This document shows, one piece after another, positions 25,061 to 35,526 of a stretch of DNA of 64,000 nucleotides. Source of the stretch: Lateolabrax maculatus. Taxonomy: Eukaryota > Chordata > Actinopteri > Acropomatiformes > Lateolabracidae. The stretch spans positions 27,572,001 to 27,636,000 of the forward strand of contig CM062196.1 of NCBI GenBank assembly GCA_031216445.1. The letters are read 5' to 3'. The position numbers were made by a program, and so were the translations under genes. Within the stretch, counting starts at the first letter, position 1. Each line of letters opens with the position of its first letter. The notes under the pieces were generated by a model. That model had not been told where the DNA came from, did not search any database, and saw only the letters and a list, made by a program, of their open reading frames with translations.

Positions 25061-25959
25061 TGACAATGATGATATGTTAAAGGACTGTGTTTAAAACTAC
25101 AGTACACAAAATAATATTTGGTGTTCCAGGTTTATTGCCCTGTGATTATTCCTGACACTGTATGGCTGATTTAAGTGTTCATCAGAGTGATGGCCTGTGG
25201 GAAGAAGCTGTTCTGGTGTCTTTGTAGTTTTGGCCTTCAGTGGTGTCCAGGGTGTGATGGCTCTGCAGTGATGTTGGCACCACAGACGGCAGGAATAGGA
25301 CTAACACTTAACATATCTGCCCACTGCAAGTAGAACGACCTACGAACATAGCTTAATGTCTTTCAAAGATCTGTATTTTGTTTGGTTTAATAATTGAGCC
25401 AAAAAGAGGAGCCACCTTACATTTGCAAGTATGAATGTGCTCTTGCAGTTCGCCAGCTTTTGAAATAGCAGATCTTGCACCCAAGTAAAACTGCTCATGA
25501 GCTTTTAGGGGTTTGTAACTTTGAAACTTGAGCATCGTATGCAAGTGTATGCACTTGCGCTTGGCAGCAACAGCAGGCTACTGATTCAAAATCCTTAAAA
25601 ACAGTCCATTGTCCTGTCCAACAGCAATTGTATTCAATAAAAATCAAAGAGGTCGAGTTAGAGAACATTTCCTCATTTCCTGGAACATCACAATGCCTAA
25701 CTTGTGTTATGATTCAGCACCATTTATATTGAAGTAGCCTAGTAGTTGTATTGACGTATGCATGTAGTCAACAACTGACTGTCAAATCAAATAAAGAAAG
25801 TACAATTCACAAATATTTCACCAATATTTCTCAGTTTTCACGTTGAACTGGAGGGATTATAAATAATAAGTATTCTCATAATAAATAAATGTTCTTTTCT
25901 CATTTCAAGTAAAAATAAGGTGTATTTAAAAATAGAATACATAAAGGCTTTTGAACATG

Positions 25960-26084
25960 CAGACTGTTAAGATGCGAAATTAGTTAAAAAAGAAGAAAAA
26001 GGGACAAACTCAAGCTATAGTTTTTCTTGAATTTTATGAAAATCAAGCATTTTATTTTAACTCATTTCGCATCTTAACAGTCTG
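25960..26084. mobile_element. 125-bp inverted-repeat (hairpin) element
   Basis: Left arm 25960-25989 (starts CAGACTGTTAAGATGCGAAA) and right arm 26055-26084 (ends TTTCGCATCTTAACAGTCTG) are inverted copies matching at 29 of 30 positions, with a 65-nt AT-rich centre. This fits a very short MITE. An RNA from it would fold into a long hairpin. No clear target duplication is visible. Confidence 0.7.
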
Positions 26085-27600
26085 AATGAAGACTCTGTCC
26101 ATTCTGCATTTAAAAGCTCTGTTTTTGCTGTTGAGTTTTTTCTTTTTAGAGGATGCCATGTGAAGTTAATCTGCATTATCTCTCGGGGGAATCCCAGCGG
26201 CCATCATAAGTGTCGTTCACATATTAGTGTGAATGTGCCGGTGTTACCTAATGAGCTAATTTTCATCCATATGAAAATTATGGATGAAATAGATTTTCAC
26301 TTTAAGTTTTACAACCACCTACTGTCGATGACATATGTCGACCTATGATAGTCTGGGCTGAGTGTGTGTACAAGGGCAGGTGTGCTCCATTTAAAACCCC
26401 TGCTCCTCCCCTGCCCACTGTCCCTCTGCTCTCCAAGTGACCTCCGTGCAACGTGTGAAGTTAGTGAGTGTGTTGCCTTTGATGTTTGTGGGTTGTTTGG
26501 TGCGATGTTTTGGGCTTCAAAATGAACTCAGACAGTGACATAAGTGTGTCTGTGTTGGTGTGTCTTGACAGCAACCTTGGATCACTGTATCCCAGTCTCT
26601 GAGGGGTTGCATTTGTAAACACTCATTTGATTTTATTCTGGAAGTAAAGTTAGGATTGTGCTTTTACTGTCTGTTTGTGTGGGCTCAGGTTGAATATCTG
26701 TATACCTGCTATGGTACTACAAAACACACACACACGCATATACACACACTGATGTATATCAAAGTCTACAGCTGTAACTGTCAAACAAGTGTTCAGCTTC
26801 TAGTTCAGTGTCATTTGCAGCCTCCTTTCTCAGTTGAATCACTGCAATCACATTTTTATTTTATTAAAGGTTGAGTCTGTGTAACGCAGAGGTTTGTTTT
26901 CTGGTACCTTACATCCAATAAAGGCTGAGACTGCTTATGGTGTCTACCTGAGTTCAGCTCCTGTTGGTTTATTCTGCTATAAAAAACACAGAGACTAGCA
27001 TGAAAAGTACAGTATCTTTATTCTTGCTCCCAGCTTTATTACTTTTCTGTAATGCTGATCTGTTTTGTAACTCCATACACCATTTCACAGTTCCGGACTT
27101 AACTGAGGTCAGTGCTTATCTATGGTGCAAGGTATTGATGAAGGATTACTTAAGTCATCAATTATTTGTTATTGTTGTATTTTTTATGCATTTTTGAGAG
27201 GGACTACTTCTTTGATAGAAGATAGTTTTGGTTTTAGTAGTTTTCATTGAAACTATCTGTTTGGCTAGATACCTCTAGAAGGTGAGGGCTAGGGTTGGAC
27301 AAGGGGGAAAAAAGGCTTCTTTGTATTTTGGTTGAATTGTCCCTTTAAGTCACAGCATCATGCCCATGTCTTAGTACCACTGCTTGTCAACACTGCAGCT
27401 CTGTTGACGACTTACTGTGACTGGCTGTCAGCAGTCAGAGACTAATTGTATCTATGTAGCGTTCTATTGCAGCTACAAAATTTTAAGCACATAATGTACT
27501 TTCCACAGCTATGATATTGCCTTTCATAATGTTACATCTTGTGATAAATTAACAGCTTGCTAGCAAGAAACTAATTAGGTTGAATTAATGGGAAATAAAC

Positions 27601-27625
27601 GGGGGGGGGGGGGGGGGGGGGGGGG
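27601..27625 (+). repeat. G25 homopolymer
   Basis: An uninterrupted run of 25 G between AAAC and ATGGATG. Such runs are prone to length error in assembly and can form G-quadruplex on the + (sense) strand of the transcript. Confidence 0.95.
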
Positions 27626-27989
27626 ATGGATGCAGCCCTTCTTTCAGCAACATTTTAAGACATCTATACAATCTTGAATTCCATTAAAAGGTGGAAAGAA
27701 CTTGGAAGCTCTGAAAGGCTGTAATCAACTTTCCATCCTAACACTGGTGTTGCACATTGAACAAAATCACGGTGTGGAAATCTGATACTGTCGGCAGCTA
27801 ATGACAATGGAATGATCAGCAAGAGAAACATGCAAGTAAAAGTAAAAAAGAATCTAGGACAAAAGTCATAAAATAGTGCAGAAGTTAAAAAACAGGAATT
27901 AGATATATATATAAAATAAAATACAATAGAGTATGATACTGTGGTAAGTGTAGACAGATAGACCAGTCATAAATAAATATATATTATTT

Positions 27990-28060
27990 TGTGGTGGGGT
28001 TGGCACAGTGGTGAAGTGGTTACCACTGTGGCCTCACAGTCCTGCCTTTCAGTGTGGGCA
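27990..28060 (+). repeat. Fragment of a common teleost dispersed repeat
   Basis: GGTTGGCACAGTGGTGAAGT, GGTTACCACTGTGGCCTCAC and AGTCCTGCC resemble the widespread fish sequence beginning GGCACGGTGGCGCAGTGGTT, whose first part looks tRNA-like (SINE-type). Only about 70 bases are recognisable. I infer the assignment from remembered fish repeats. Confidence 0.45.
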
Positions 28061-29939
28061 AAGATGTAGCCAGGATTTTAGAAATTAGTCATGAAGTGAA
28101 GTCCCCCAAACAAGCCCACCATCAAAAACAAAATATACTATATTAACTCTTAACTAACTATATTTTAAGTTGCATCCGTTACTGAGTAAAATCAAAAGTC
28201 ACATGAAAAAGTCCAGAGCTCCATGAGAGAGGTGACTCTCAGGTGACATTCTGGAAAACATACATGTTAATTGGGTACGTTCACTGGCTGAGTATCAGTG
28301 CTAGTCTCTCCTTTTGCTTCTACACTTGTTTGTGGTTCAGCCGCTGTGGAATTGCAAACTGTTAAAGTGGTAGTTATTTAATTTCTGTAGGCTAATAATG
28401 CTTGTTGCACCCGTCATGGTGTCTGTAGCTCTGTTTATTTGTTGCTGGTCATTTTTGTTTAGTCTTCCATGTTTTGTCTCTTTTCTGGTTAATTCTAGTG
28501 AGGCTGCACTGAGGAAGCCATTGCATATGTGTAATTGATCATCAGCTGTATACACATGATGCAAAGGGCCTTCTATAGAAAAAGGAATTTATTGTTGGCT
28601 TGGACACAAGGGCTCTGTCGTGCAGTCCACAACCGTGGTTTGTCTGTAAATGTTGACATGTTAATGGATTTTATTTTGTAGCCTAAAGGTGTGCTTCAAT
28701 TTAATAGTTCTATCAACTAACATTATCATTATCATATATACCAGTACTTTTATTTGAGTAAAATATACTAGTAATCTTTCCACCCCTGCTTAAATGGAGC
28801 AGTTATTCTTAAAGAACTGCTCATAAATGCCACACAATTAAGTCATACTATAAGTAGTACTGTAGTACTACAAAATAAAACTTTACTGTGTAACTCCCAA
28901 CATAAAGGACTGAATGCTTTTAGACAGTGAGTGGTTACAGCTGCATCTCATCCCAGCAACATCAGTTATCTACATCTACATTTAACTTGGAGGCAGCAGT
29001 TCTTTTCCGCCGTGGCTACCAGCTACCTAATGAAATGTAGCCTACCACACACACCATAGGTTGGTGCCATCTACCTTCTCTACTTTCACCTAGTAGCTTA
29101 AAATGGAGGAATGGTTAGTAATATTACACAATTAATATACACATATTTAAAAACCTGGGATAATAAATCAAAAATCTACATGGCTAGATACCACTGAAAG
29201 GGAGTGAGAAGAAATGCTTTTCTCCAAGTTGGGTGAAGCAACCTACACCAGACTTTAGGCCCTTAATCTAAGGTGTATGCAAACCTAGAGCTAATGCTAA
29301 CAAGCTTGCAGGACTTAGCCAAGCTTCCTTGGCTGCCATTTAAAATGTCAAATTTAATGATGTTTTTAATTGAATGTGACTAAATTGTTGTCTCCAACAT
29401 TCATCAGTCTGAAGTGTCCTTCCCTTAGTGTTTATGCTAATCAGCTTTTGTAGTGGAGATGTAGAGCTGCATTTGACGTTTGCCACACCGGATGTCACTG
29501 CTGATTGATTGGCTCCTGTTAAAACCAGACTTTTCCCTCACAGCAGTGATGTCTCCAGTCCATGGGAATTTATCCCCACAGACTACTGCTTGCTGTGCAT
29601 TTGAAAAAGACAGATGAAAGCCCAATTAGATTTTTCTTCTTCCAAATGCAAGAAAGTGTCTGGCAACAAAATTGAAAAAGGAATACCACCAGATTTAAAT
29701 AATTATGCTTTTAGAGGACTTCAGTAGTTTCCCATGAGTCATATTTTTCTCTTATCTTTCACCTTTTTGCCCTGCAGAGAAGACAGGAAGGAGGAAATAT
29801 CTCTTTAGACCTTTTAAGCGTCCTGCAATAGATATAAAATAGTCAGCCAGAAAATAATAATTTGAGCTCAGTTGTTTCTGGAAACCCTGGCAGCTTTGGC
29901 ATGGCCTTAATAATTTGTCACCTCGATGGCACAGCATAG

Positions 29940-30037
29940 TCAGTCTGATGGGGAAATTCAACCTGCTGGGTTGAATTTCAACCTGCTGGGTTGAATTCCC
30001 CCCCTCGCCACTCACACACACACTCACACACACACAC
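29940..30037. repeat. Short tandem duplication and CA repeat
   Basis: TTCAACCTGCTGGGTTGAAT occurs twice in tandem (about 29956-29997). It is followed by an interrupted CA microsatellite (about 30012-30038). Confidence 0.8.
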
Positions 30038-30465
30038 ACGTGTTTAATATGTAAATGAGAAGCATGACATTTCCAGTTTATTAGATGCAACTTTGCAATC
30101 TTATCTTATTTTAATAGTTTGCACTGTGCATACTGTTTTGCTGTGCAATAAGGGTTTATTATCAACATTTTGGAGTAATAAAAATAAAAAGATCATCTGG
30201 ATAAATTGTTGGCTTGTTGACAATCTGTCTGAATGTCTGACTGCATGTGTTTCTCTTGACCAGAAATACAAAACCTAGACCCAAGTTGTAATTAATCGAA
30301 AGTGTTTTGCACGTGTCTTTATCAATAATGGGTCAGGGTCATCTATACAGTACATCTGTTTCACATCTACTTCCAGGGGCTGTTATGTAATCAATACAAT
30401 GTGCTCTTTTTCTCTTCATGGTCAATATTCAAGTGAGTTTATAAACAGTACAGTCAACAACCAGG

Positions 30466-30542
30466 GCCCACGAACCTTATTTAGGAATGTGTTTCATCTA
30501 AGTGCACTTCATTTAGGAATGTGTTTCATCTAAGTGCACTTA
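30466..30542. repeat. Direct duplication, about 33-bp unit
   Basis: TTTAGGAATGTGTTTCATCT followed by AAGTGCACTT appears twice, starting at about 30480 and 30513, about 250 bases upstream of the second FN5 exon. Confidence 0.8.
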
Positions 30543-30790
30543 CTTGAGTTCTTCCTCAAAAGAGCATGTTGTGTGCGCTTAACTTGTCTTATGTGCCTGA
30601 GTGCCTGCTCCAGTTAACTGGCTGACATCGCACCAATTCAGCTGAGGCCAATGTTTCAACCCCAAATGATGTTGCCCTTTTCTCTCTGTCTTTTTCTTTC
30701 TCTTCCATGCTTCCATATCTCTCTGTGTCTCTATCTCTTCTTTTTTTCTCATTCTCTCTTTCTTCTTCTCTGTCTCTCTCTACCACACAG

Positions 30791-30908
30791 GAGGCAATTA
30801 TAACAGGTCTGCTTCCAGAGACTACCTACTCTGTGACTGTGGCTGCATATACCACCAAGGGTGATGGCGCTCGCAGCAAAGCCAAGGTGGTCACCACCAC
30901 AGGAGCAG
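30791..30908 (+). CDS. ptprf: ptprf exon: second half of fibronectin type III domain 5
   Basis: This 118-bp exon (phase 0 in, phase 1 out) encodes EAIITGLLPETTYSVTV, then AAYTTKGDGARSKAKVV and TTTGA. It supplies the FN3 E-F-G strands, including the leucine and tyrosine of LLPETTYSVTV. It matches the LAR stretch after the optional FN5 insert (human ETTISGLTPETTYSVTV). The acceptor lies behind a long TCTCTT tract and ends CACACAG at 30790. The donor is GCAG|GTGTGT at 30909. Joined to the exon ending at 7865, it gives a short-form FN5 lacking the 9-residue insert. Confidence 0.94.
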
Positions 30909-31536
30909 GTGTGTGCTTGGTGTAGATTTATATGTGTTGCATTAACTGGTTTTGAAAGGAATGTTTCTACCATTTCCTTCCTCATTATGTAAAATTACAG
31001 TGGAGTCCGTCTTCAAATTTTTGATAACACCAAAATGACACATTCAGTGGTCAGACGTGACAACACTGAGTGAAATTTAAAAAAAAAGGAATAACACATT
31101 CTTCCTCTTCAAATGAAAGATTAATTCATAAGCAATTAAACAAAACCTTGCTCAATTTATACCCTCAGTGGTTTTGCTGCTACAGCCTTACTTGTTCTGG
31201 TATGACCATGCTTCTGTTGGCTAATGTTTGCAAACTTAAGATAGAAATAGCTGTATAAGTGATGATAAGAAGTTCAAGACCCAAGTCAGCATTTTCTTAT
31301 CTAACGACGCTATTGCCATTCCAAAATTATAACAAATCACTGTTACTTATGGGGTTTGTGTGACTGTTTTCTGATCTGCCACTGCTACAGTCAAGGCTTT
31401 GATTGCATTTGATTCTATTAGTTATGATACCACTATACTCCCCAAATTAACTGCTGAGATCTCGGAACGTGTTTCGAGTTTTTAGTGTTCAAGTAATCAA
31501 GACATGGGAATGTTGGAGAATGTTTCTGTCTTCCAG
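30909..31536 (+). other. Short intron before FN6 (628 bp)
   Basis: GT-AG intron (GTGTGT ... GTCTTCCAG). It is AT-rich and contains nothing recognisable. Confidence 0.85.
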
Positions 31537-32118
31537 TGCCTGGCAAGCCCACTATGATGATCAGCACCACCATAGGGAACACTGCCCTAATCCAGTGGCA
31601 GCCCCCTAAGGAGATGGTGGGGGAGCATGTGGGATACCAGCTGCAGTACAAAAGAGCAGAGGAGGAAGCTTTCATTATCAAAGACTTCAGACAGACAGAT
31701 GATCATTTTACAGTCACTGGCCTCCACAAGGGAGCCACCTACATCTTCAAACTGTGTGCCAAAAACCGAGCAGGTAATGGGGAGGAGTATGTGAAGGAGA
31801 TCAGCACCCCTGAAGACATTCCCAGCAACTACCCCCAGAATCTGAGTGTGGTAGGCCTGACCACTACCTCCACCAAGCTGGCATGGGACCCCCCTCCTCT
31901 GGCCGAGAGGAATGGGAAGATTGTAAAGTATGTGGTGGTGTACCGAGATATCAATAGCCACCACAACAACACCAACAGTACCACAGAAACACAAATGACT
32001 GTCCAAGGTTTGCAGTCTGACACAACCTACGACATCAGAGTCCAAGCTTTCACCAGTAAGGGGGGAGGACCCATCAGCCCCAGCATTCAGAGCAGAACCA
32101 TGTCCACATCCATGCCAG
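31537..32118 (+). CDS. ptprf: ptprf exon: fibronectin type III domains 6 and 7
   Basis: The largest exon (582 bp, phase 1 to phase 1) encodes two FN3 domains back to back. FN6 runs from VPGKPTMMISTT through NTALIQWQPPKE, HVGYQLQYKR, HFTVTGLHKGATYIFKL and CAKNRAGNGEEYVKEISTPE. FN7 runs from IPSNYPQNLSVVGLTTTSTK through LAWDPPPLAERNGKIVKYVV, VYRDINS, LQSDTTYDIRVQAFTSKGGG and PISPSIQSRTMS. TMMISTT and GLHKG are close to mammalian PTPRF. There is a sequon-rich insert (NNTNST) in FN7 that may be glycosylated. FN7 is followed by MSTSMP before the next splice. The donor is CAG|GTGAGA. Confidence 0.96.
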
Positions 32119-33065
32119 GTGAGAACCACAGGCTACGCATCAGTGCTGCATTGTGCTTGTGCACAACAGCTTACTGTAGCTTCATCTAACCTCAGCACTT
32201 TGTACATGACTCCATTACTTGGACATTTAGGGCTCTATTTTCCTGAAACAGGGCACAAACACAAAAACAAATCAAATCTCCAGGCACAGACACGTGTGGG
32301 TGTGACCAGCACATTTTTGCAATTTTGCTGACCACAGGCACAGTTTGACACAATATGGAAGAGAGACTGAATATATTGTTAGTAGGAGGAATATAGAATC
32401 AGCAGGTAAAGTCCAGCAAGCGTCAGTAATGACCAATCACATCACTTCCTACCATCCCCTTAAAAAGCAACAACAAGTGAAATGGGGGAGGGAGGCAAAT
32501 ATCTCTGAGAGAAATAAATTAATCTCAATTAAACACCTGAAGTTCCAAAATAACAATAAAAACATCCTAAATATTATATTATATCGCCCCAAAATGCTGT
32601 TAAAAATGCATTATGTCTCAGCACGATATTATGTTGTATAAGCGTTTAATAAGGTGACATGACGTCTTGTAAATTTGGATGGATTCTGATTGGCTGTCAG
32701 TGTTTTTAATGTTCATCAAATTGCTCAGAAAGTGATCCAAACGATATTGTTCGCCACAGTCATTGTCGATATAGTTGTGGTGGTGACTCCCCCCTTCTCT
32801 TGAGCTTTTTTTTTTAAACAATATATTTATAGTTATCTTTATAATTATCGTTCTTGGTGTGGGCGGCCCTTAATACGCATTTGTGGTATTAGTCTGGTGA
32901 TACCAGGCCATTGGTTAAGTGCATAGTGTACAAATTGTTCTCTTATTTTAGTTAACATATACCTTTATTTTCTTGCATTTGTGCATCAACTCTTTAACAT
33001 TGAATCATCTCAGTCATATCCGCAGTTACATTAACCACCTAATAATCATTTAGACCTTCCCTCAG
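32119..33065 (+). other. Intron between FN7 and FN8 (947 bp) with an inverted-repeat element remnant
   Basis: GT-AG intron (GTGAGA ... TTCCCTCAG). The part from about 32640 to 32870 looks like a fish dispersed element (GATTGGCTGTCAGTGTTTTT, AATTGCTCAGAAAGTGA, TATAGTTATCTTTATAATTA). At 32890-32908, TAGTCTGGTGATACCAGGC resembles one end of the TAGCCTGG family. Neither is complete. Confidence 0.5.
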
Positions 33066-33163
33066 TGTTCACCAAGAACTTTGGTGTGAAAGCTGTGATG
33101 AAAACCTCTGTCCTGCTGACCTGGGAAGTGCCAGAAACCTACAAATCTCAAGTGCCTCTCAAG
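33066..33163 (+). CDS. ptprf: ptprf exon: start of fibronectin type III domain 8
   Basis: This 98-bp exon (phase 1 in, phase 0 out) encodes VFTKNFGVKAVMKTSVLLTW followed by EVPETYKSQVPLK. VFxKNFxV and MKTSVLLxWE are diagnostic of the membrane-proximal FN3 of LAR-family phosphatases. The acceptor CCCTCAG ends at 33065, and the donor AAG|GTAAGA begins at 33164. The next exon begins ILYN, matching the usual PFKILYN junction (here PLKILYN). Confidence 0.94.
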
Positions 33164-35269
33164 GTAAGATCAGCCCATGTTTCCACGCAGACAACAGCAG
33201 AAATAGACAATACAGCTACTGAATTTAACAACTAAAATCATTAAGATACTGATCAAGTAAGAATCAAGGACCAAGTAGTCAATGCGTGTGAATACCAATT
33301 AATATGGCTGGACAGCTGAGCCCCAACACCCAAAACTAGGGTCTGATTTAATGCTCTGGTACGTTCTCCAACTGCTGCCAAGATAATAATATGGACCAGT
33401 ATAGATGGAGACCAAAAATAACCATAGTCTGACTTATCATCAAAACGATATAAAAAGGGCCCCTGAAATGGCACTGAATAAATAGAAACATGGGTTGTAG
33501 TTTCATAGTAGGCATCGTCGGATACGGGTTCAGTGACCGTCCTCGCCGTCGGGGCGAGGACGGTCACTGAACCCGTATCATTTCAGATAACCGAGCTCTA
33601 CATGCATTAAGTTCCAAGAACGATTGTGGAGCTTGTAATTATGAGAAGGAATTAAGTCAGTCAATCAATGTCACACACCATCTGGTGATAAGTCATGTTT
33701 CATGTTTGCTTCATGAACAGTTAAAAAAAAAAACAGACCAGGCTAATTTGGGCCAAAAACAACATAATAAGCGGCACAGATGACCGTATTTGTGGCACTC
33801 ATCCTTTAAAATAGTCTTCAAGCGCAAAAACTACAAGTTCTACTGAAACCTTTGTTCCACTTTGAGCAACACAAGGCTTCACTGAGGATTGATATGTAAT
33901 ACGTTGATACAGTGTTTCAGGTGTGAGCTATCGCTGTTTAAAAGCTCCTATCATCTCTGTAGCAGCACCCCTTACACATTAATGAACAAATATTCCCTAC
34001 AGAGGTCTGGGCTGACCCCCCCTGTCCTCAGACCATATGCCCACACACAGCATCCTGAGTAACTCAGGACAGTATCTCTGTCCTGTTCTGTAAAGATAAT
34101 GTCCTGAGAAGAAACCTTTTTAAATTTTAACTTCCAGAGGCAAACCATGAATCCAATCCCAGAGATAACTCACCATCAGAACAATAAGGTTCTGCTGAAG
34201 TCAAATATGTACTTTTTAGAGTAGTGTATTTATGTGAATTAGGTTAAAGCCATAGTCACACTATGGCAAGCAGCAAGTAGTTCATAGTAGTACTAGAGTA
34301 GGAGACTTTTTAAGAGAAATTTTCTGAAGAGCTTACTGCAGCGCTCCACTCTAGGTCATGTGACTACACTCTAACTAAACGCAATACACACCAATGGTAA
34401 AAATCTGATAGAATCTCAAAAGACACATAAAACAAAAGGAATCAGCAAGGTTAAAAAGTTTACAGCACTGTAAAACACATGCAATAATACAAAGTTAATT
34501 TTAATTTATTTTTTAATTATTCATTTGGTCTGTTATAAGAAGGCCGTTCTTTCAACCTTAGTATAAAGACCCAAAGCAGGGGGAAGCAGCTAGCTCTGTG
34601 CAAAGTGAACATATTATCCAACCAACAGCTAAAGCTTTTTAGGGGGAGTTGTCAACATGGAGAAGTAAGCAGCTTCCTCAAGTCTTACTGTCACAGTGAG
34701 GTTGCCAAGTTTGTCAAAATATGCCTGTACAGAGACCAGAACCTGTTTTGACAGTATCTGGGAACCTGTGCTATATCCGGAGGTGCTGCACAGAAGGGCT
34801 GGGCAGATGGATACATACAAGTGTCATTTTACATGTATGTTTGTGTACGGATTAAACAAACAAGATACAATGTGTTAATCAGTGAGCTTTTGAGGTATTT
34901 GTAGGTATATTTTTTCACTTTACACAGAGCCAGGGTAGCTGTCTCCCCTTTTTCCAGTGTTTAAGCCAAGCTAAGCTAATCGGCTGCTGAATCTCTCTTC
35001 AAATTTAGCATACAGATATAAGAGTGGTATCAATCTTATTACCCAACTCTCAATGAGAAAGGGAATGAGTATTTTCCACAATGTGGAACTATTCCTATAA
35101 GGTCAGAGGGTTATGAGTCAAAGGGACAAAATAATAGTGTAAGCAAGTTGAATAACGATATTTAACTTTTTTTTCACAACGAATTTCCAATTCTTACCAT
35201 AGACAATGTAGTAAAAATTATGCAATTAAACTGTACCAGTGTAAGTTAGAAACTTCTTTTTGGTTTCAG
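33164..35269 (+). other. Intron within FN8 (2.1 kb)
   Basis: GT-AG intron (GTAAGA ... TGGTTTCAG). It holds the perfect 27-bp hairpin at 33521-33579 at the end of an unassigned, repeat-like stretch (about 33240-33600). From 33600 to 35269 I see no element or gene. Confidence 0.75.
33521..33579. repeat. Perfect 27-bp inverted repeat, 5-nt loop
   Basis: Left arm 33521-33547 begins GATACGGGTTCAGTGACCGT and right arm 33553-33579 ends ACGGTCACTGAACCCGTATC. They pair at all 27 positions around the loop GTCGG (33548-33552). The arms are far more GC-rich than the surrounding intron. It could be a palindromic transposon end, a structured RNA hairpin, or a fold-back sequencing artefact. Confidence 0.95.
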
Positions 35270-35526
35270 ATCCTGTACAACCAGCAGAGTGTGGAGGTTC
35301 AAGGCAACCTGAAGAGGAAGTTGATCACACAGCTGCAGCCAGATACTGATTATTCCTTTGTACTAATGAGTCGGGGGAACACTGCTGGCGGCCTCCAGCA
35401 GCAGGTTTCCATCCGAACGGCTCCTGACCTGCTGAAGATTAAACCAGCTCGATACCAACATGATGTGGAGGAAGGTGGTAAAGTGACCATCAGTCTTCCC
35501 CAGGTCCCTGCTGGAGCCCCCGTCAG
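35270..35526 (+). CDS. ptprf: ptprf exon: rest of FN8 and start of the membrane-proximal region
   Basis: This 257-bp exon (phase 0 in, phase 2 out) encodes ILYNQQSVEVQGNLKRKLIT, then LQPDTDYSFVLMSRGNTAGG, LQQQVSIRTAPDLLKIKP and VTISLPQVPAGAPVR. It completes the FN3 fold (LQPDTDYSFVL) and carries the family signature RGNTAGGLQ and IRTAPDLL. The donor is GTCAG|GTCTGT, somewhat weak, at 35527. The split codon AG|A joins to WYYIVVVPF in the next exon. Confidence 0.95.

Larger units (their letters stand above)
7866..30790 (+). other. 22.9-kb intron inside FN5, rich in transposon remnants
   Basis: GT-AG intron (GTACTG ... TCTACCACACAG) splitting FN5. It carries three L2-type LINE segments, a LINE reverse-transcriptase fragment at 22255-22960, a hairpin element at 25960-26084, a piece of the TAGCCTGG family at 23991, a G25 run and several microsatellites. 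A 27-nt mini-exon is expected here from mammalian LAR, but none could be found by eye. Between the listed elements (for example 7866-11200, 12000-17250 and 26100-27980) I see AT-rich sequence without supported genes. Confidence 0.75.

Noticed and set aside
25251..25277. A possible 27-nt exon (starts TGGTGTCCAGGG, followed by GTGATG) that could stand for the FN5 mini-exon
   Set aside because: The translation (WCPGCDGSA) does not resemble the LAR insert, the donor is poor, and the surrounding sequence (CATCAGAGTGATGGCCTGTG, GGAAGAAGCTGTTCTGGTGT) looks like a common fish repeat.
28012..28060. CAG-TGG motifs near 28012 as mini-exon candidates
   Set aside because: An immediate stop codon in frame, or no GT at the right distance. 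The sequence belongs to a dispersed repeat.
31587..32129. 180-residue minus-strand open frame
   Set aside because: It is antisense to the FN6-FN7 exon, which has an unambiguous + strand reading.
33253..33567. 104-residue minus-strand open frame ending in the hairpin
   Set aside because: No family match and a start inside the palindrome. Treated as repeat-derived.
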